Origin: DASYYE01 sp035946955
GTDB lineage: Bacteria; Actinomycetota; Actinomycetes; Streptosporangiales; Streptosporangiaceae
Direction: 5' to 3'
DNA length: 22,966 nucleotides
NCBI GenBank assembly: GCA_035946955.1
Contig: DASYYE010000121.1
Span: 1 to 22,966, forward strand
A program made the translations under genes and the position numbers. Each line of letters starts with the position of its first letter. The stretch's first letter is position 1. Positions 8,383-15,215 of this stretch are shown piece after piece. The notes beneath the pieces were generated by a model, which was not told the DNA's origin, searched no databases, and saw only the letters and a list, made by a program, of their open reading frames with translations.

Positions 8383-9657
8383 TCAACCCTGTCGTGTCTC
8401 AATGTCGGGGAAGACGGGCATCTGGCTTGCTGTTCCTGCTGCGGGGACAGAATCACATGATCCCCTGGTTCTCGCAATAAGGGGCGTCCACGCATATAGC
8501 GCAATGGGGTACACGAAATACCCCCATCGGCTGGCTGGCGCTACCACGAAGATCAAAATATAGAAAGCGGCCAATCGATGCAGCCCTGAAGATATGGAAT
8601 CTGGGGGACGCGCAATCAGTGAGACGCCTAGCGAGAAAACTACTACGATCAGCAGCCCCATCACTATCCAGTGGCCAGCCAACCCAGTGGCAGCAAGGAG
8701 ATGCCCGGGTAGTGGGCTGGCTGCGGTTGAGTCCCGATGAGTTAGGCCCAGTGGAAACAGAACCGTGTTTCGCAGCATGCTTCCCGGATCAATGAGGGCC
8801 GCAGGAGCGGTGGCTATCACGACAGCTGAGGTGGTTGCAAATACGGCGGCAGTGAAGCGGGCCGCACGGAGCCTGCCATCACGAGCAGCTACCAGAGCGA
8901 CGAATACCAAAAAAGCGGGCCATGCAGTAGCTTTCAAAGCACAAGAAACCCCGAGGGCCACGCCTGCCCATCCGGGCCGACTTGGTTCGTCGAGCAGGGC
9001 CGCTGCCAAGAGCAACAAACCGAGCACAGGTACGTCGGTGCCACCGAGAATCACGGGTAGGGCTATTACAGGAGAAGAAAAAGCGAAAGCCGTAAGTGTC
9101 AGCGCAGCGTGTCCAGTAAGTCGCCGGAAGGCGAGGAAAACCAAGACAGCGCCGCTTCCAGCGAACCATAGCCTCGGGTTTGCCAGCCACCCGGCAAGCC
9201 CAAATGCATGGGGCAACCCAAAGATAGCAAGGCCGGGCTCGTATGGGTTATAGGAAATTGGGGTCTGAAGTTGAGTGGTCGGTAGATACGGTGAACCATG
9301 GCGCAACAACAGCATTCCAGCGCGGGACACCACTTGTAGCGCACCCTCTCCCACTTGGGACATAGTCCGCCCACCAGTAACTTGCCAGATCAAGGGGCAC
9401 GCGAGCGCTCCAGCGACGGCGATGGTTATGGCCGATCTCGCACCCAACACTATTTTCCATATCACTACAGCGAGCGCAGCCAAGCCGTATCCGACGGCCG
9501 CCCAAATCCCCCAAGATCGCTGCACCGGCTGGCCACTGAGCATCCCTATCCCACCAGCAAATACAGAACATCCTGCGTAGAACAGTGCCAGCCTTCTCCA
9601 GGCTGGCCATACTTCTGAGCTGGCCTTTCGGCCTGACCAAACATCGCCAAGTATCAC
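8383..9657 (-). CDS. Polytopic membrane protein, GT87 (DUF2029)-like glycosyltransferase
   Basis: This is an integral membrane protein of about 424 residues with roughly ten hydrophobic helices. The organisation fits the GT-C glycosyltransferases of the GT87/DUF2029 group, which use polyprenyl-phosphate sugars to mannosylate lipids or glycans on the outer face of the membrane. Supporting pieces are the extracytoplasmic HGSPYLPT...YNPYEPGLAIFGLP loop after the second or third helix, GGTDVPVLGLLLLAAALL, and CALKATAWPAFLVF. I prefer the GTG at 9657, preceded by AGGTGA at 5 bases; a GTG at 9666 is in frame. The gene stands alone, without other glycan genes nearby, and its base composition is less GC-rich than the mce region. 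The substrate cannot be inferred. Confidence 0.72.
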   Translation of the reverse strand: MILGDVWSGRKASSEVWPAWRRLALFYAGCSVFAGGIGMLSGQPVQRSWGIWAAVGYGLAALAVVIWKIVLGARSAITIAVAGALACPLIWQVTGGRTMSQVGEGALQVVSRAGMLLLRHGSPYLPTTQLQTPISYNPYEPGLAIFGLPHAFGLAGWLANPRLWFAGSGAVLVFLAFRRLTGHAALTLTAFAFSSPVIALPVILGGTDVPVLGLLLLAAALLDEPSRPGWAGVALGVSCALKATAWPAFLVFVALVAARDGRLRAARFTAAVFATTSAVVIATAPAALIDPGSMLRNTVLFPLGLTHRDSTAASPLPGHLLAATGLAGHWIVMGLLIVVVFSLGVSLIARPPDSISSGLHRLAAFYILIFVVAPASRWGYFVYPIALYAWTPLIARTRGSCDSVPAAGTASQMPVFPDIETRQG

Positions 9658-9666
9658 AGTTATCAC

Positions 9667-9967
9667 CTGTCACCAGCTTACTGGTGCCTCTAGCTCAGCC
9701 ATCGTGGATGACTGTAGATTGTCAGGCCATGCGTGAGTCATCCGGAGACAACTCCGCGATTCACATCCGGCTCTACCCTGGCACCCCGGCCCTCCTGTGA
9801 CCGACGTCCTCCGTGAGGCTGGCACGTCTGTTCTGCGAGGCGTTACGAGGAACCTCCGGCACGCGGACTGCTCTACAATGTTGGCAGGGCAACCTAGGCG
9901 ACATACGGTATGTCGCGCAGGAGCCTACCGCACTGCCGGATGTGCCAGTTGCACCCGAAGGGACGAC
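9667..9967. other. Intergenic region between divergent genes
   Basis: This stretch separates the GT87-like gene (minus) from the small HRATC-motif gene (plus). It holds a short perfect hairpin (CACCAG, loop CTTA, CTGGTG) at 9671-9686 next to the GT87-like start, a TACAAT -10-like box at 9874-9879 and a perfect palindrome at 9898-9916. A frame open from 9797 into the next gene shows no coding character before 9968. Confidence 0.55.
9898..9916. promoter_or_regulatory. Operator-like perfect palindrome downstream of a -10-like box
   Basis: GCGACATAC-G-GTATGTCGC is a perfect inverted repeat with 9-base arms around one central base. It starts 18 bases after a TACAAT hexamer on the plus strand and lies about 50 bases before the ATG at 9968. 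The symmetry and position fit the binding site of a dimeric repressor acting on the small gene downstream. The regulator is not identified. Confidence 0.5.
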
Positions 9968-10285
9968 ATGAAGGAAGGATCGGCGGCTACCTGGACATTT
10001 GTTGGCCCGGCTCAAGAATATGGTGAGTGGCTGACCACGCACCCAGAGGGCTTCGTTATCGCAGTGAACTCCCCGCAAGGAAATCTGCCTCGTACCCTCG
10101 GCGGGGACATTGACTTCGGAGCTTTGCAGGCCGACTCGATCTTCCCGGTGATTCATAGGGCCACCTGCTCTCGTATTGTTAATCCCGAGAGTGATGATCA
10201 GATGACCTGCGGTATCCGGGATGCAATTGAAGAGCTCTTTACATCTAGCCTCGTGGAGCAATGCTCGACGTGCTTTCCAAGATAG
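9968..10285 (+). CDS. Small protein with WL..HP.GFVI...HRATC motif, unknown function
   Basis: This 105-residue protein starts at an ATG preceded by GAAGGGA. The open frame goes back to 9797, but that part looks non-coding. Visible features are YGEWLTTHPEGFVIAVN (about 18-34) followed by VIHRATCSRIVNP (about 61-73) and a C-terminal CSTC. I recall the combination of a WL-x-x-HP-x-GFV strand with an HRA-x-C motif from uncharacterised actinobacterial proteins, where it occurs alone or joined to other domains. No catalytic assignment is safe. There is no signal peptide, so it should be cytoplasmic. A strong hairpin terminator begins 3 bases after its stop codon, and it has its own operator-like palindrome upstream, so it is probably a single-gene unit. 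Confidence 0.7.
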   Translation: MKEGSAATWTFVGPAQEYGEWLTTHPEGFVIAVNSPQGNLPRTLGGDIDFGALQADSIFPVIHRATCSRIVNPESDDQMTCGIRDAIEELFTSSLVEQCSTCFPR

Positions 10286-10287
10286 CA

Positions 10288-10324
10288 TCACGCTGCCCAG
10301 GTCACTTTCCGCTGGGCAGCGTGA
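10288..10324. terminator. Bidirectional hairpin terminator between convergent genes
   Basis: TCACGCTGCCCAG and CTGGGCAGCGTGA form a perfect 13-base stem around an 11-base loop. It begins 3 bases after the plus-strand stop at 10285 and lies 16 bases past the minus-strand stop at 10340, so it can serve both genes. There is no long T run, as is usual in high-GC actinobacteria. Confidence 0.8.
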
Positions 10325-10339
10325 CCATTTGGACTGGTG

Positions 10340-10834
10340 CTAGAACGGGTTTATCCGCTTTCGGCTGGGCACGACGGTGCTATGTCCGTTTACGTTGGCT
10401 GCGAAGAGTGCGATTTGGACGAAGGTCACGCCACCCGAACTGCTGTAGCTCTGGCTACCCAGGTCAAGCGTTGTCCCACACCCTCCCGCGTTCTCGTACG
10501 TATACGGAAGCCCATCTATAACGCCGTTCTGCACGAATCCGTTCTGCCAGGCGACTAGAGCGAATACGGATCGTTGATCGCACGCCTTATCTTCCAGCTT
10601 GATATTGGACAGGGTAAATGAGTCCGCATTGTGGAACGTGATACTCGCCTGGAAACACGCGATTGGGGAATTGTTAGGGCCTGTGTTGTTGCAGAAGTTG
10701 AAACCGGGCTGAGATTTCGTAACTGCCGCCTGGGAAGCAGTTGCCGTAGCCGCGGACGCAGTAAGGACGCCAGCAACTCCTATGGTGAGTGCGGCCATAA
10801 TTCCGGCCACCCGGCGGAGTTTGAATGGAACCAT
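10340..10834 (-). CDS. Small secreted protein with four cysteines, unknown function
   Basis: This 164-residue exported protein starts with a signal peptide (LRRVAGIMAALTIGVAGVLTASA, cleavage near residue 29-34). An AGAGGTG ribosome site precedes the ATG at 10834. The mature part is rich in Asn, Ser, Gly and aromatic residues and has four cysteines (48, 60, 85, 119), enough for two disulfides. The pattern suggests a compact extracellular beta-sandwich. I do not recognise a named family. It is convergent with the small gene on the left and shares its hairpin terminator. Confidence 0.75.
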   Translation of the reverse strand: MVPFKLRRVAGIMAALTIGVAGVLTASAATATASQAAVTKSQPGFNFCNNTGPNNSPIACFQASITFHNADSFTLSNIKLEDKACDQRSVFALVAWQNGFVQNGVIDGLPYTYENAGGCGTTLDLGSQSYSSSGGVTFVQIALFAANVNGHSTVVPSRKRINPF

Positions 10835-11266
10835 TATTTACACCTCTTTCTATGCTTCCGTTCTGCCGACTTGCACGAGGGGACTGCGATACTGCAAATG
10901 TACTGACACCACTCCTATCTTCGAACGCGGGACGGACTTATCTCGCCGCCAACTGACAGGGCATTACGGTGTCAATCATGCAGTCGCCCTACTGACCGCG
11001 TACATCCCTAAAAATGGGGGTTTTGGCGCCTCGGACGGTCCATGCCACGGATTACCAGCTTGTCGCGGCGGCCCTGAACCGCCTCGAAGAAGAGGGCGTG
11101 GTCGTTCTTCCCTGGCGGTCGTGGCAGCAGCTGGGCGCCCTGGCACAGGACCCAGGGCTGCGGCAAAGTTAAGTGATCATGCTGGTGGCCTGGGTCCGGT
11201 GGTCAGCACTGACTTTCCGGCTGGTTCCCTGATGGGTCTGCCGGGGTGATCAGCGGTCGTGTCGTC
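10835..11266. other. Intergenic region with one coding-like fragment
   Basis: This stretch lies upstream of the small secreted gene and downstream of the TetR gene. Apart from the 52-codon fragment at 11014-11172 I see no supported gene, RNA or strong hairpin. The longer plus-strand frame across 10782-11249 has no coding character. Confidence 0.5.
11014..11172 (+). pseudogene. 52-codon coding-like fragment, unknown family
   Basis: The frame from ATG 11014 to TAA 11170 has high G/C at third positions and a protein-like sequence, including DYQLVAAALNRLEEEGVV and VLPWRSWQQLGALAQDPGL. It is amphipathic and helix-rich. There is no clear ribosome site. This looks more like the surviving end of a larger gene than a complete one, but a real small protein is possible. 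I cannot assign a family. Confidence 0.35.
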
Positions 11267-11887
11267 TCAGCTGCCGAGCCCGTTGGCGAGCAGGTCGAAG
11301 GCCAGGTTGAGGTCATCGCGGAGGGCGGCTGGGCTGGGGTGGGGGTGCCCGCTGGCTAGCTGGGCCAGGTCGCGTTCTTGCAGCGCGCGTACGGCGCCGA
11401 GGATTGCGGCGGCGGTCACCCGGGGTTCGAGCTGGTCGGGGGTGGCGCCGGTGGCGGCAGCGATCTCGCACGCCAGCGCTTGTTCGTGCCGGTGGAAGAT
11501 CTCTCGCTGCCGTGCTTGCAAGGCGGGGCTGGCTGCGAGGACGCGGGCGTGCGCGGCCAGCGGCCCGGATGCCGCCTGATCTGGCATGTGGCCTAGCCCT
11601 TGGGTGTAGAAGCGGCGGCAGGCGTCCAGCACCGATTCCCCGGGGCGGCGGTCCCGGACGGCCTGGATGAGGCCGGTCTCCATGGCCTGATCCTGGTCGA
11701 AGTACAGGTCTTCCTTGGCCGGGAAGTAGTTGAAGACGGTCTTCTTGTCCACCTCCGCCGCCTGGGCGATCTCGGCGATGGTCACGTGTTCGAAGCCGCG
11801 CTCGGCGAACAGCGCCGCCGCGGTGTCGGCGATCACCTGCCGCATCTGCTGCTTCTTGCGTTCCCGGAGCCCAGGCTGACTGGCCAT
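11267..11887 (-). CDS. TetR family transcriptional regulator
   Basis: This 206-residue one-component repressor has a typical TetR N-terminus: RQVIADTAAALFAERGFEHVTIAEIAQAAEVDKKTVFNYFPAKEDL covers the helix-turn-helix at about residues 15-60. The rest is the helical ligand-binding/dimerisation domain. I chose the ATG at 11887 over the in-frame GTG at 11905 because a TATAAT box lies 6 bases upstream of the ATG, which puts the transcript start on the ATG itself. The gene is divergent from a DrrAB-type exporter with 90 bases between starts, and the shared region has a tandem repeat that overlaps the exporter promoter. By analogy with such pairs it should repress the exporter and itself until an exported compound binds. 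Confidence 0.92.
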   Translation of the reverse strand: MASQPGLRERKKQQMRQVIADTAAALFAERGFEHVTIAEIAQAAEVDKKTVFNYFPAKEDLYFDQDQAMETGLIQAVRDRRPGESVLDACRRFYTQGLGHMPDQAASGPLAAHARVLAASPALQARQREIFHRHEQALACEIAAATGATPDQLEPRVTAAAILGAVRALQERDLAQLASGHPHPSPAALRDDLNLAFDLLANGLGS

Positions 11888-11893
11888 GGAGCA

Positions 11894-11899
11894 ATTATA
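11894..11899 (-). promoter_or_regulatory. TATAAT -10 box giving a leaderless TetR transcript
   Basis: On the minus strand a consensus TATAAT is followed by six bases (TGCTCC) and then the ATG at 11887. With normal -10 to start spacing the first transcribed base is the A of the start codon. No Shine-Dalgarno sequence is present, consistent with leaderless translation. A good -35 box is not visible. Confidence 0.6.
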
Positions 11900-11905
11900 C
11901 ACCAC

Positions 11906-11935
11906 ACAGAAACTTCTATTTGACAGAAACTTCTA
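11906..11935. promoter_or_regulatory. Tandem operator: two 13-bp repeats with 17-bp period
   Basis: ACAGAAACTTCTA occurs at 11906-11918 and again at 11923-11935. Within each copy AGAA and TTCT are inverted around a central AC, so each is a small dyad. The second copy overlaps the -35 box (11920-11925) of the plus-strand promoter, and the first lies just upstream of the TetR -10 box. This is the expected arrangement for TetR-type control of both divergent genes. Confidence 0.65.
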
Positions 11936-11948
11936 CTCGATGTACGTT
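11920..11948 (+). promoter_or_regulatory. Sigma-70-like promoter of the ABC exporter operon
   Basis: TTGACA at 11920-11925 matches the -35 consensus exactly. After a 17-base spacer, TACGTT at 11943-11948 is an acceptable -10 box. The exporter ATG is at 11978, with GAGAGGGAGA as ribosome site just upstream. The -35 box is embedded in the tandem repeat. Confidence 0.65.
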
Positions 11949-11977
11949 CGGGGTACTCGCACGAGAGGGAGACCCTG

Positions 11978-12958
11978 ATGACTGATCGCAACGACGCCAT
12001 CCAGGCCGTCGGCCTGGTCAAGCGATACCGGGGCACCGCTGCGCTGGGCGGGGTGGATCTGCGGGTGCCTGCCGGGACCGTGCTCGGCCTGCTCGGCCCC
12101 AACGGGGCGGGCAAAACAACGGCGGTGCGGATCCTGGCCACGCTGCTGCCCATGGACGCCGGGCACGCCAAGGTCGCCGGGTATGACGTGGCTCGCGAGC
12201 CGGACCGGGTACGCGCCCGGATCGGCCTGGCCGGGCAGTACGCCGCGGTCGACGAACGGCTCACCGGGCGCGAGAACCTGGTCCTGGTGGGGACGCTGTA
12301 TCACCTGGGCCGCAAAGCCGCAGCCCGCCGGGCGGATGAGCTGCTGCTCCGCTTCGGCCTGGCCGGCGCCGGGGACCGGCAGGCGAGGACCTATTCCGGC
12401 GGCATGCGCAGGCGGCTTGACCTGGCCGCGGCCATCCTGGCCGGTCCGCCGGTGCTGTTCCTGGACGAGCCGACCACCGGGCTGGACCCAGCCGCCCGGG
12501 CCGAACTGTGGCAGGCGGTGCGGGGCCTGGCCGCCGGCGGGACAAGCGTGCTGCTGACCACCCAGTACCTGGAAGAAGCCGATCAGCTCGCGGGCAAGAT
12601 CGCGGTGCTGGCCGCCGGGCGGGTGATCGCTGAGGGCACCAGCGAGGAGCTAAAGCAGCGCTTCGGCGGCGAGCACCTGGAGATCACGGTCGGCCGCTCC
12701 GGGCAGCTGGCCGCCGCAGCGGCCATCCTGGCCCGTGCCGCCGGCACGAAACCCACGGTAGAGACCGCCAGCAGGCGGGCCAGCGTGCCCATGGGGGGAA
12801 CGGCCCGCCGGATCGCCGCGGTCGCTGCCGAACTGGCCGCCGCGGGCATCGACCTGAGCGGGTTTGCTGTCCGCCAGCCCACCCTCGACGAAGTCTTCTT
12901 CAACCTCACCGGGCGCCGCGCATCCGGCACCCCGGCACCGGAAGGACAAGCGGCATGA
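11978..12958 (+). CDS. DrrA-type ABC transporter ATP-binding protein
   Basis: This 326-residue ATPase powers an ABC-2 type exporter of the daunorubicin-resistance (DrrA) class. It shows Walker A GPNGAGKTT (40-48), a Q-loop Gln at 87, signature YSGGMRRRL (139-147), Walker B VLFLDEP (159-165) with the TTGLDP D-loop, and Gln (Q196 in TTQYLEEADQLA) where many ABC ATPases have the switch His, a feature seen in DrrA proteins. The C-terminal extension after about residue 230 fits the DUF4162 regulatory domain of this class. The stop overlaps the permease start (ATGA), so the two are translationally coupled. Likely cargo is a hydrophobic drug or metabolite; the exact substrate cannot be read from sequence. 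Confidence 0.93.
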   Translation: MTDRNDAIQAVGLVKRYRGTAALGGVDLRVPAGTVLGLLGPNGAGKTTAVRILATLLPMDAGHAKVAGYDVAREPDRVRARIGLAGQYAAVDERLTGRENLVLVGTLYHLGRKAAARRADELLLRFGLAGAGDRQARTYSGGMRRRLDLAAAILAGPPVLFLDEPTTGLDPAARAELWQAVRGLAAGGTSVLLTTQYLEEADQLAGKIAVLAAGRVIAEGTSEELKQRFGGEHLEITVGRSGQLAAAAAILARAAGTKPTVETASRRASVPMGGTARRIAAVAAELAAAGIDLSGFAVRQPTLDEVFFNLTGRRASGTPAPEGQAA

Positions 12959-13794
12959 GCACAACAACCTTCAAGATGGCCGCCAGTCCCGCGGCCGTCC
13001 GCCGGCTGGCCTGGACGATCAGCGACGCCGCCGCCGTAGCAGGCCGCAACCTGCGCCACATCCCGCGAGTCCCGGAGAAACTGGCCATGGTCAGCTTCCA
13101 GCCGGTCATCTTCGTGCTGCTGTTCGGCTACCTGTTCGGCAGCGCCATCACGGTGCCGGGCGGCAGCTACCGCCAGTTTGTGGTCGCAGGGATCTTTACT
13201 CAGATGATGGTCCTGGGCGCCTCCACCGCTGCGGTCGGCATCGCCGATGACCTGGCCAAAGGCCTGGTCGACCGGTTCCGGTCGCTGCCCATGGCCCGGT
13301 CCGCCGTCCTCATCGGCCGGACCACCGCCGACCTTGCATTGTCCGTGGTTTCCTGCGCGGTGATGGCCGGCGCCGGGTTCGTGATCGGCTGGCGGATCAG
13401 CCACGGCATCCCGGCGGCCCTGGGCGGGTTCGCGCTGCTGCTCCTGCTCGGTTTCGCGATGGCCTGGGTCGGCGCCCTGATAGGCCTGCTGATCCGCGAC
13501 GTCGAGGCGGTCAACGCCGCCACCTTCGGCGTCTTGATGCCTGTCACCTTCCTGTCCAATGCCTTCATCCCGGTCAGCCACCTGCCCGGCTGGCTTCAGG
13601 CGATTGCCGCCTGGAACCCGGTCAGCGCCACCGTGACCTCCTGCAGGCAGCTGTTCGGGAACCACGCAGGCGCCCCCGCCTCATCCTGGCCCAGCCAGCA
13701 CGCCATCGCCTTGTCCACGGGCTGGTCGGCGCTGATCCTGCTGACCTGCGCTCCGCTCGCCGTCCGCGCCTACCGCGCCGCCGCCATCCGCTGA
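12955..13794 (+). CDS. DrrB-type ABC-2 transporter permease
   Basis: This 279-residue inner-membrane permease pairs with the overlapping DrrA-type ATPase. It has the ABC-2 layout: a cytoplasmic N-terminus with RNLRHIPRVPEKL (the usual coupling segment), a first helix VSFQPVIFVLLFGYLFG, and five more hydrophobic segments. Between helices 2 and 3 it carries the cytoplasmic stretch DDLAKGLVDRFRSLPMARSAVLIGR, characteristic of the DrrB family. FLSNAFIPVSHLPGWLQAIAAWNPVS near the C-terminus is the conserved pre-final-helix loop. Two copies of each subunit are expected to form the exporter. It is the last gene of the unit, with a small hairpin about 50 bases downstream. Confidence 0.93.
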   Translation: MSTTTFKMAASPAAVRRLAWTISDAAAVAGRNLRHIPRVPEKLAMVSFQPVIFVLLFGYLFGSAITVPGGSYRQFVVAGIFTQMMVLGASTAAVGIADDLAKGLVDRFRSLPMARSAVLIGRTTADLALSVVSCAVMAGAGFVIGWRISHGIPAALGGFALLLLLGFAMAWVGALIGLLIRDVEAVNAATFGVLMPVTFLSNAFIPVSHLPGWLQAIAAWNPVSATVTSCRQLFGNHAGAPASSWPSQHAIALSTGWSALILLTCAPLAVRAYRAAAIR

Positions 13795-13845
13795 GCCCGG
13801 CACCCGCACCAGCGCAGCCGGGGGCAATAAGCCCTCCGGGCCAGC

Positions 13846-13860
13846 CGGGGAAAAGCCCCG
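13846..13860 (+). terminator. Possible terminator of the exporter operon
   Basis: CGGGG-AAAAG-CCCCG forms a 5-base GC stem about 50 bases after the permease stop. A second imperfect stem (GGGGGC, AATAA, GCCCTC) lies just upstream. Both are short, so the call is tentative. Confidence 0.35.
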
Positions 13861-14323
13861 CCACGGCCGCCACCACCCACCGCATGGTCAGGCAGGTGCG
13901 ACCGCCGCCGGGATCACCGGCCTGACCGCCTGGCAAGCCAACCCCGCCGGCCTCCTGGCCGGCAACCGCGGCCACTGGCAGGTAGAGAACCGAGAGCATC
14001 ACGTGCGTGACCGGACATTCGACGAAGATCGTTCTCAGGTCCGCACCGGGGCATCCCCACGGAGGTGATACGAGCACGAGGACTTTGCCGATGGCCCTGG
14101 CACAGGACCGGGCACCCGGCTGTCCTAATCACGCCATTCACCCCGATGTCGCCAGATGTGCTGGTACCCTCCAGACCGAGGGGGTAGCGACCACTCGGGG
14201 CTGATCACTACACGACTGGTGACCCGATGCTGCGCGGCGACGACATCACTACACCGGCGCACGCCACAGAAAGCCCTGAGCCCAGCCCACGCCGGGCTCC
14301 TGACCTCACGCTCTCCACGGCCA

Positions 14324-14338
14324 CGAGGAGCGTCCTCG
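14324..14338 (+). promoter_or_regulatory. Hairpin enclosing the ribosome binding site
   Basis: CGAGGA-GCG-TCCTCG is a perfect 6-base inverted repeat ending one base before the ATG at 14340. The GAGGAG ribosome site lies in its left arm, so folding of the mRNA would hide it. It may limit or condition translation of the secreted protein. Confidence 0.45.
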
Positions 14339-14339
14339 A

Positions 14340-14837
14340 ATGAACAAGAGCAGGATTCGCGTAACGATCGCCACTGCCAGTGTCATGACGGCAGGACTGT
14401 GTCTCGCGCTCGCGCCAGCCATGGCGTCGGCACAGACCGGAGCGGTCTCCCACTCCCACCGAACCGTCAGGCACGCCCCTGCCGTCGACTTCAAGACACT
14501 ATGCTCCGCCCACGAGGTCTGCACGTGGTCGTGGAAGAACTATTCACACTCCCATTCCACGATCTTGGCGCACTCCTGGCGCAACAACTGGTACCGGACG
14601 TGGGGGGTCTTCAAGTTCGAGCCCAGGTCAGCCGTGAACGGCTCGGGTTCTGCGCTGTACATCTGGGACTCGTCGAGGCACGTCGCGTGGTGCCTCGCCG
14701 AGGGACAGGGTTCAGCTTCCCTTGACTCTGGCTTCAACTGGTTTTTCATCACCTACGACCACCCGCGGTGCGGCCAGGTGCGCCTTCCCCACCCGCCTGG
14801 TGGCTGGGGCAAGGCGCTGTTCCGCACCCAGAACTAA
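14340..14837 (+). CDS. Small secreted protein with paired cysteines, unknown function
   Basis: This 165-residue exported protein begins with a clear signal peptide (RIRVTIATASVMTAGLCLAL, cleavage after AMASA near residue 31). The mature part is rich in Trp, His and Ser and has four cysteines (55, 62, 117, 143). LCSAHEVCTWSW, the NWYRTWGVFKFE and LYIWDSSRHVAWC stretches, and NWFFITY suggest a small disulfide-bonded beta fold, loosely like secreted inhibitor or crystallin-like proteins, but I cannot assign a family. GAGGAG precedes the ATG by 9 bases inside a hairpin. The gene stands alone between the exporter and the mce operon. Confidence 0.72.
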   Translation: MNKSRIRVTIATASVMTAGLCLALAPAMASAQTGAVSHSHRTVRHAPAVDFKTLCSAHEVCTWSWKNYSHSHSTILAHSWRNNWYRTWGVFKFEPRSAVNGSGSALYIWDSSRHVAWCLAEGQGSASLDSGFNWFFITYDHPRCGQVRLPHPPGGWGKALFRTQN

Positions 14838-14905
14838 CCCAGCCTCGGTAACCAGCCGCGACCCTGGCGGCACTCCTGGCACAGGGTGGGCACGACGGTG
14901 CGCTT

Positions 14906-14932
14906 GATCATGGAACGTGGTGGTTCGTGATC
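14906..14932. promoter_or_regulatory. Imperfect palindrome upstream of the mce promoter candidate
   Basis: GATCA-TG-GAAC and GTTC-G-TGATC are inverted around GTGGTG; the arms match except for one extra base. It ends 13 bases before a TTGACC -35-like box, a plausible site for a regulator of the mce operon. Confidence 0.4.
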
Positions 14933-14945
14933 TGTTAACGTCTTC

Positions 14946-14975
14946 TTGACCTAGATGTGGGCACCTATCTATTGT
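14946..14975 (+). promoter_or_regulatory. Promoter candidate for the mce operon
   Basis: TTGACC at 14946-14951 and TATTGT at 14970-14975 are separated by 18 bases. Both are near consensus for a housekeeping sigma factor. The first gene of the operon starts at 15216, leaving a leader of about 230 bases with a hairpin at 15061-15083. Confidence 0.4.
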
Positions 14976-15060
14976 GTGATACTGGCCGGTAACAAACGCG
15001 GTATATGCAGCTACGTCCGACGGCTGCTCGCGGGGCCGTGATGAGACGAGCTAGTGGGCC

Positions 15061-15083
15061 GCCCGGGTAAGCCCCTACCGGGC
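15061..15083 (+). promoter_or_regulatory. Bulged hairpin in the mce operon leader
   Basis: GCCCGGGTA and TACCGGGC pair with a single bulged G around the loop AGCCCC. It lies in the predicted 5' leader, about 130 bases before the first start codon. It may be a pause or attenuation element; function is unproven. Confidence 0.35.
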
Positions 15084-15215
15084 AGGCTTCGGCGCAGGCA
15101 AGAGCCAGCGCGGGTCAGCCCAGCAGGGTAATGTGGCTGGGTTGTTGGCATTTCGGGCGGGAGTGCCGTACCGGTGTCCGCGGGGGCCAGGCGGAGCAGG
15201 GACGGAGGCGAAGGC

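Larger units (their letters stand above)
13795..14339. other. Intergenic region downstream of the exporter
   Basis: No supported gene is present. The region is open in several frames because of its base bias, but none looks like protein. A small hairpin lies at 13846-13860. A GGAGGTGAT sequence at about 14064-14072 resembles a ribosome site but has no well-placed coding frame after it. A ribosome-site hairpin lies at 14324-14338. Confidence 0.5.
14838..15215. other. Intergenic region and probable mce operon control region
   Basis: No gene is supported. The stretch holds an imperfect palindrome at 14906-14932, a promoter candidate at 14946-14975 and a bulged hairpin at 15061-15083, followed by the GGAGG ribosome site of the first mce-operon gene. 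These fit the regulatory region of the long operon that follows. Confidence 0.5.

Noticed and set aside
9797..9967. Upstream extension of the HRATC-motif gene to an earlier start
   Set aside because: The extension reads through the promoter-like box and palindrome, is Arg/Cys-rich, and has no ribosome site; the ATG at 9968 has one.
12583..13665. Long open frame (360 codons) on the minus strand, antisense to the DrrA/DrrB-type exporter genes
   Set aside because: It opposes two genes with complete motifs and reads as low-complexity Gly/Asp/Ala/Arg/Gln sequence, a shadow of the GC-biased codons on the other strand.
14007..14204. Small frame behind a GGAGGTGAT sequence
   Set aside because: The ribosome-like site lies inside the frame and not before its start, and the translation has no recognisable features.
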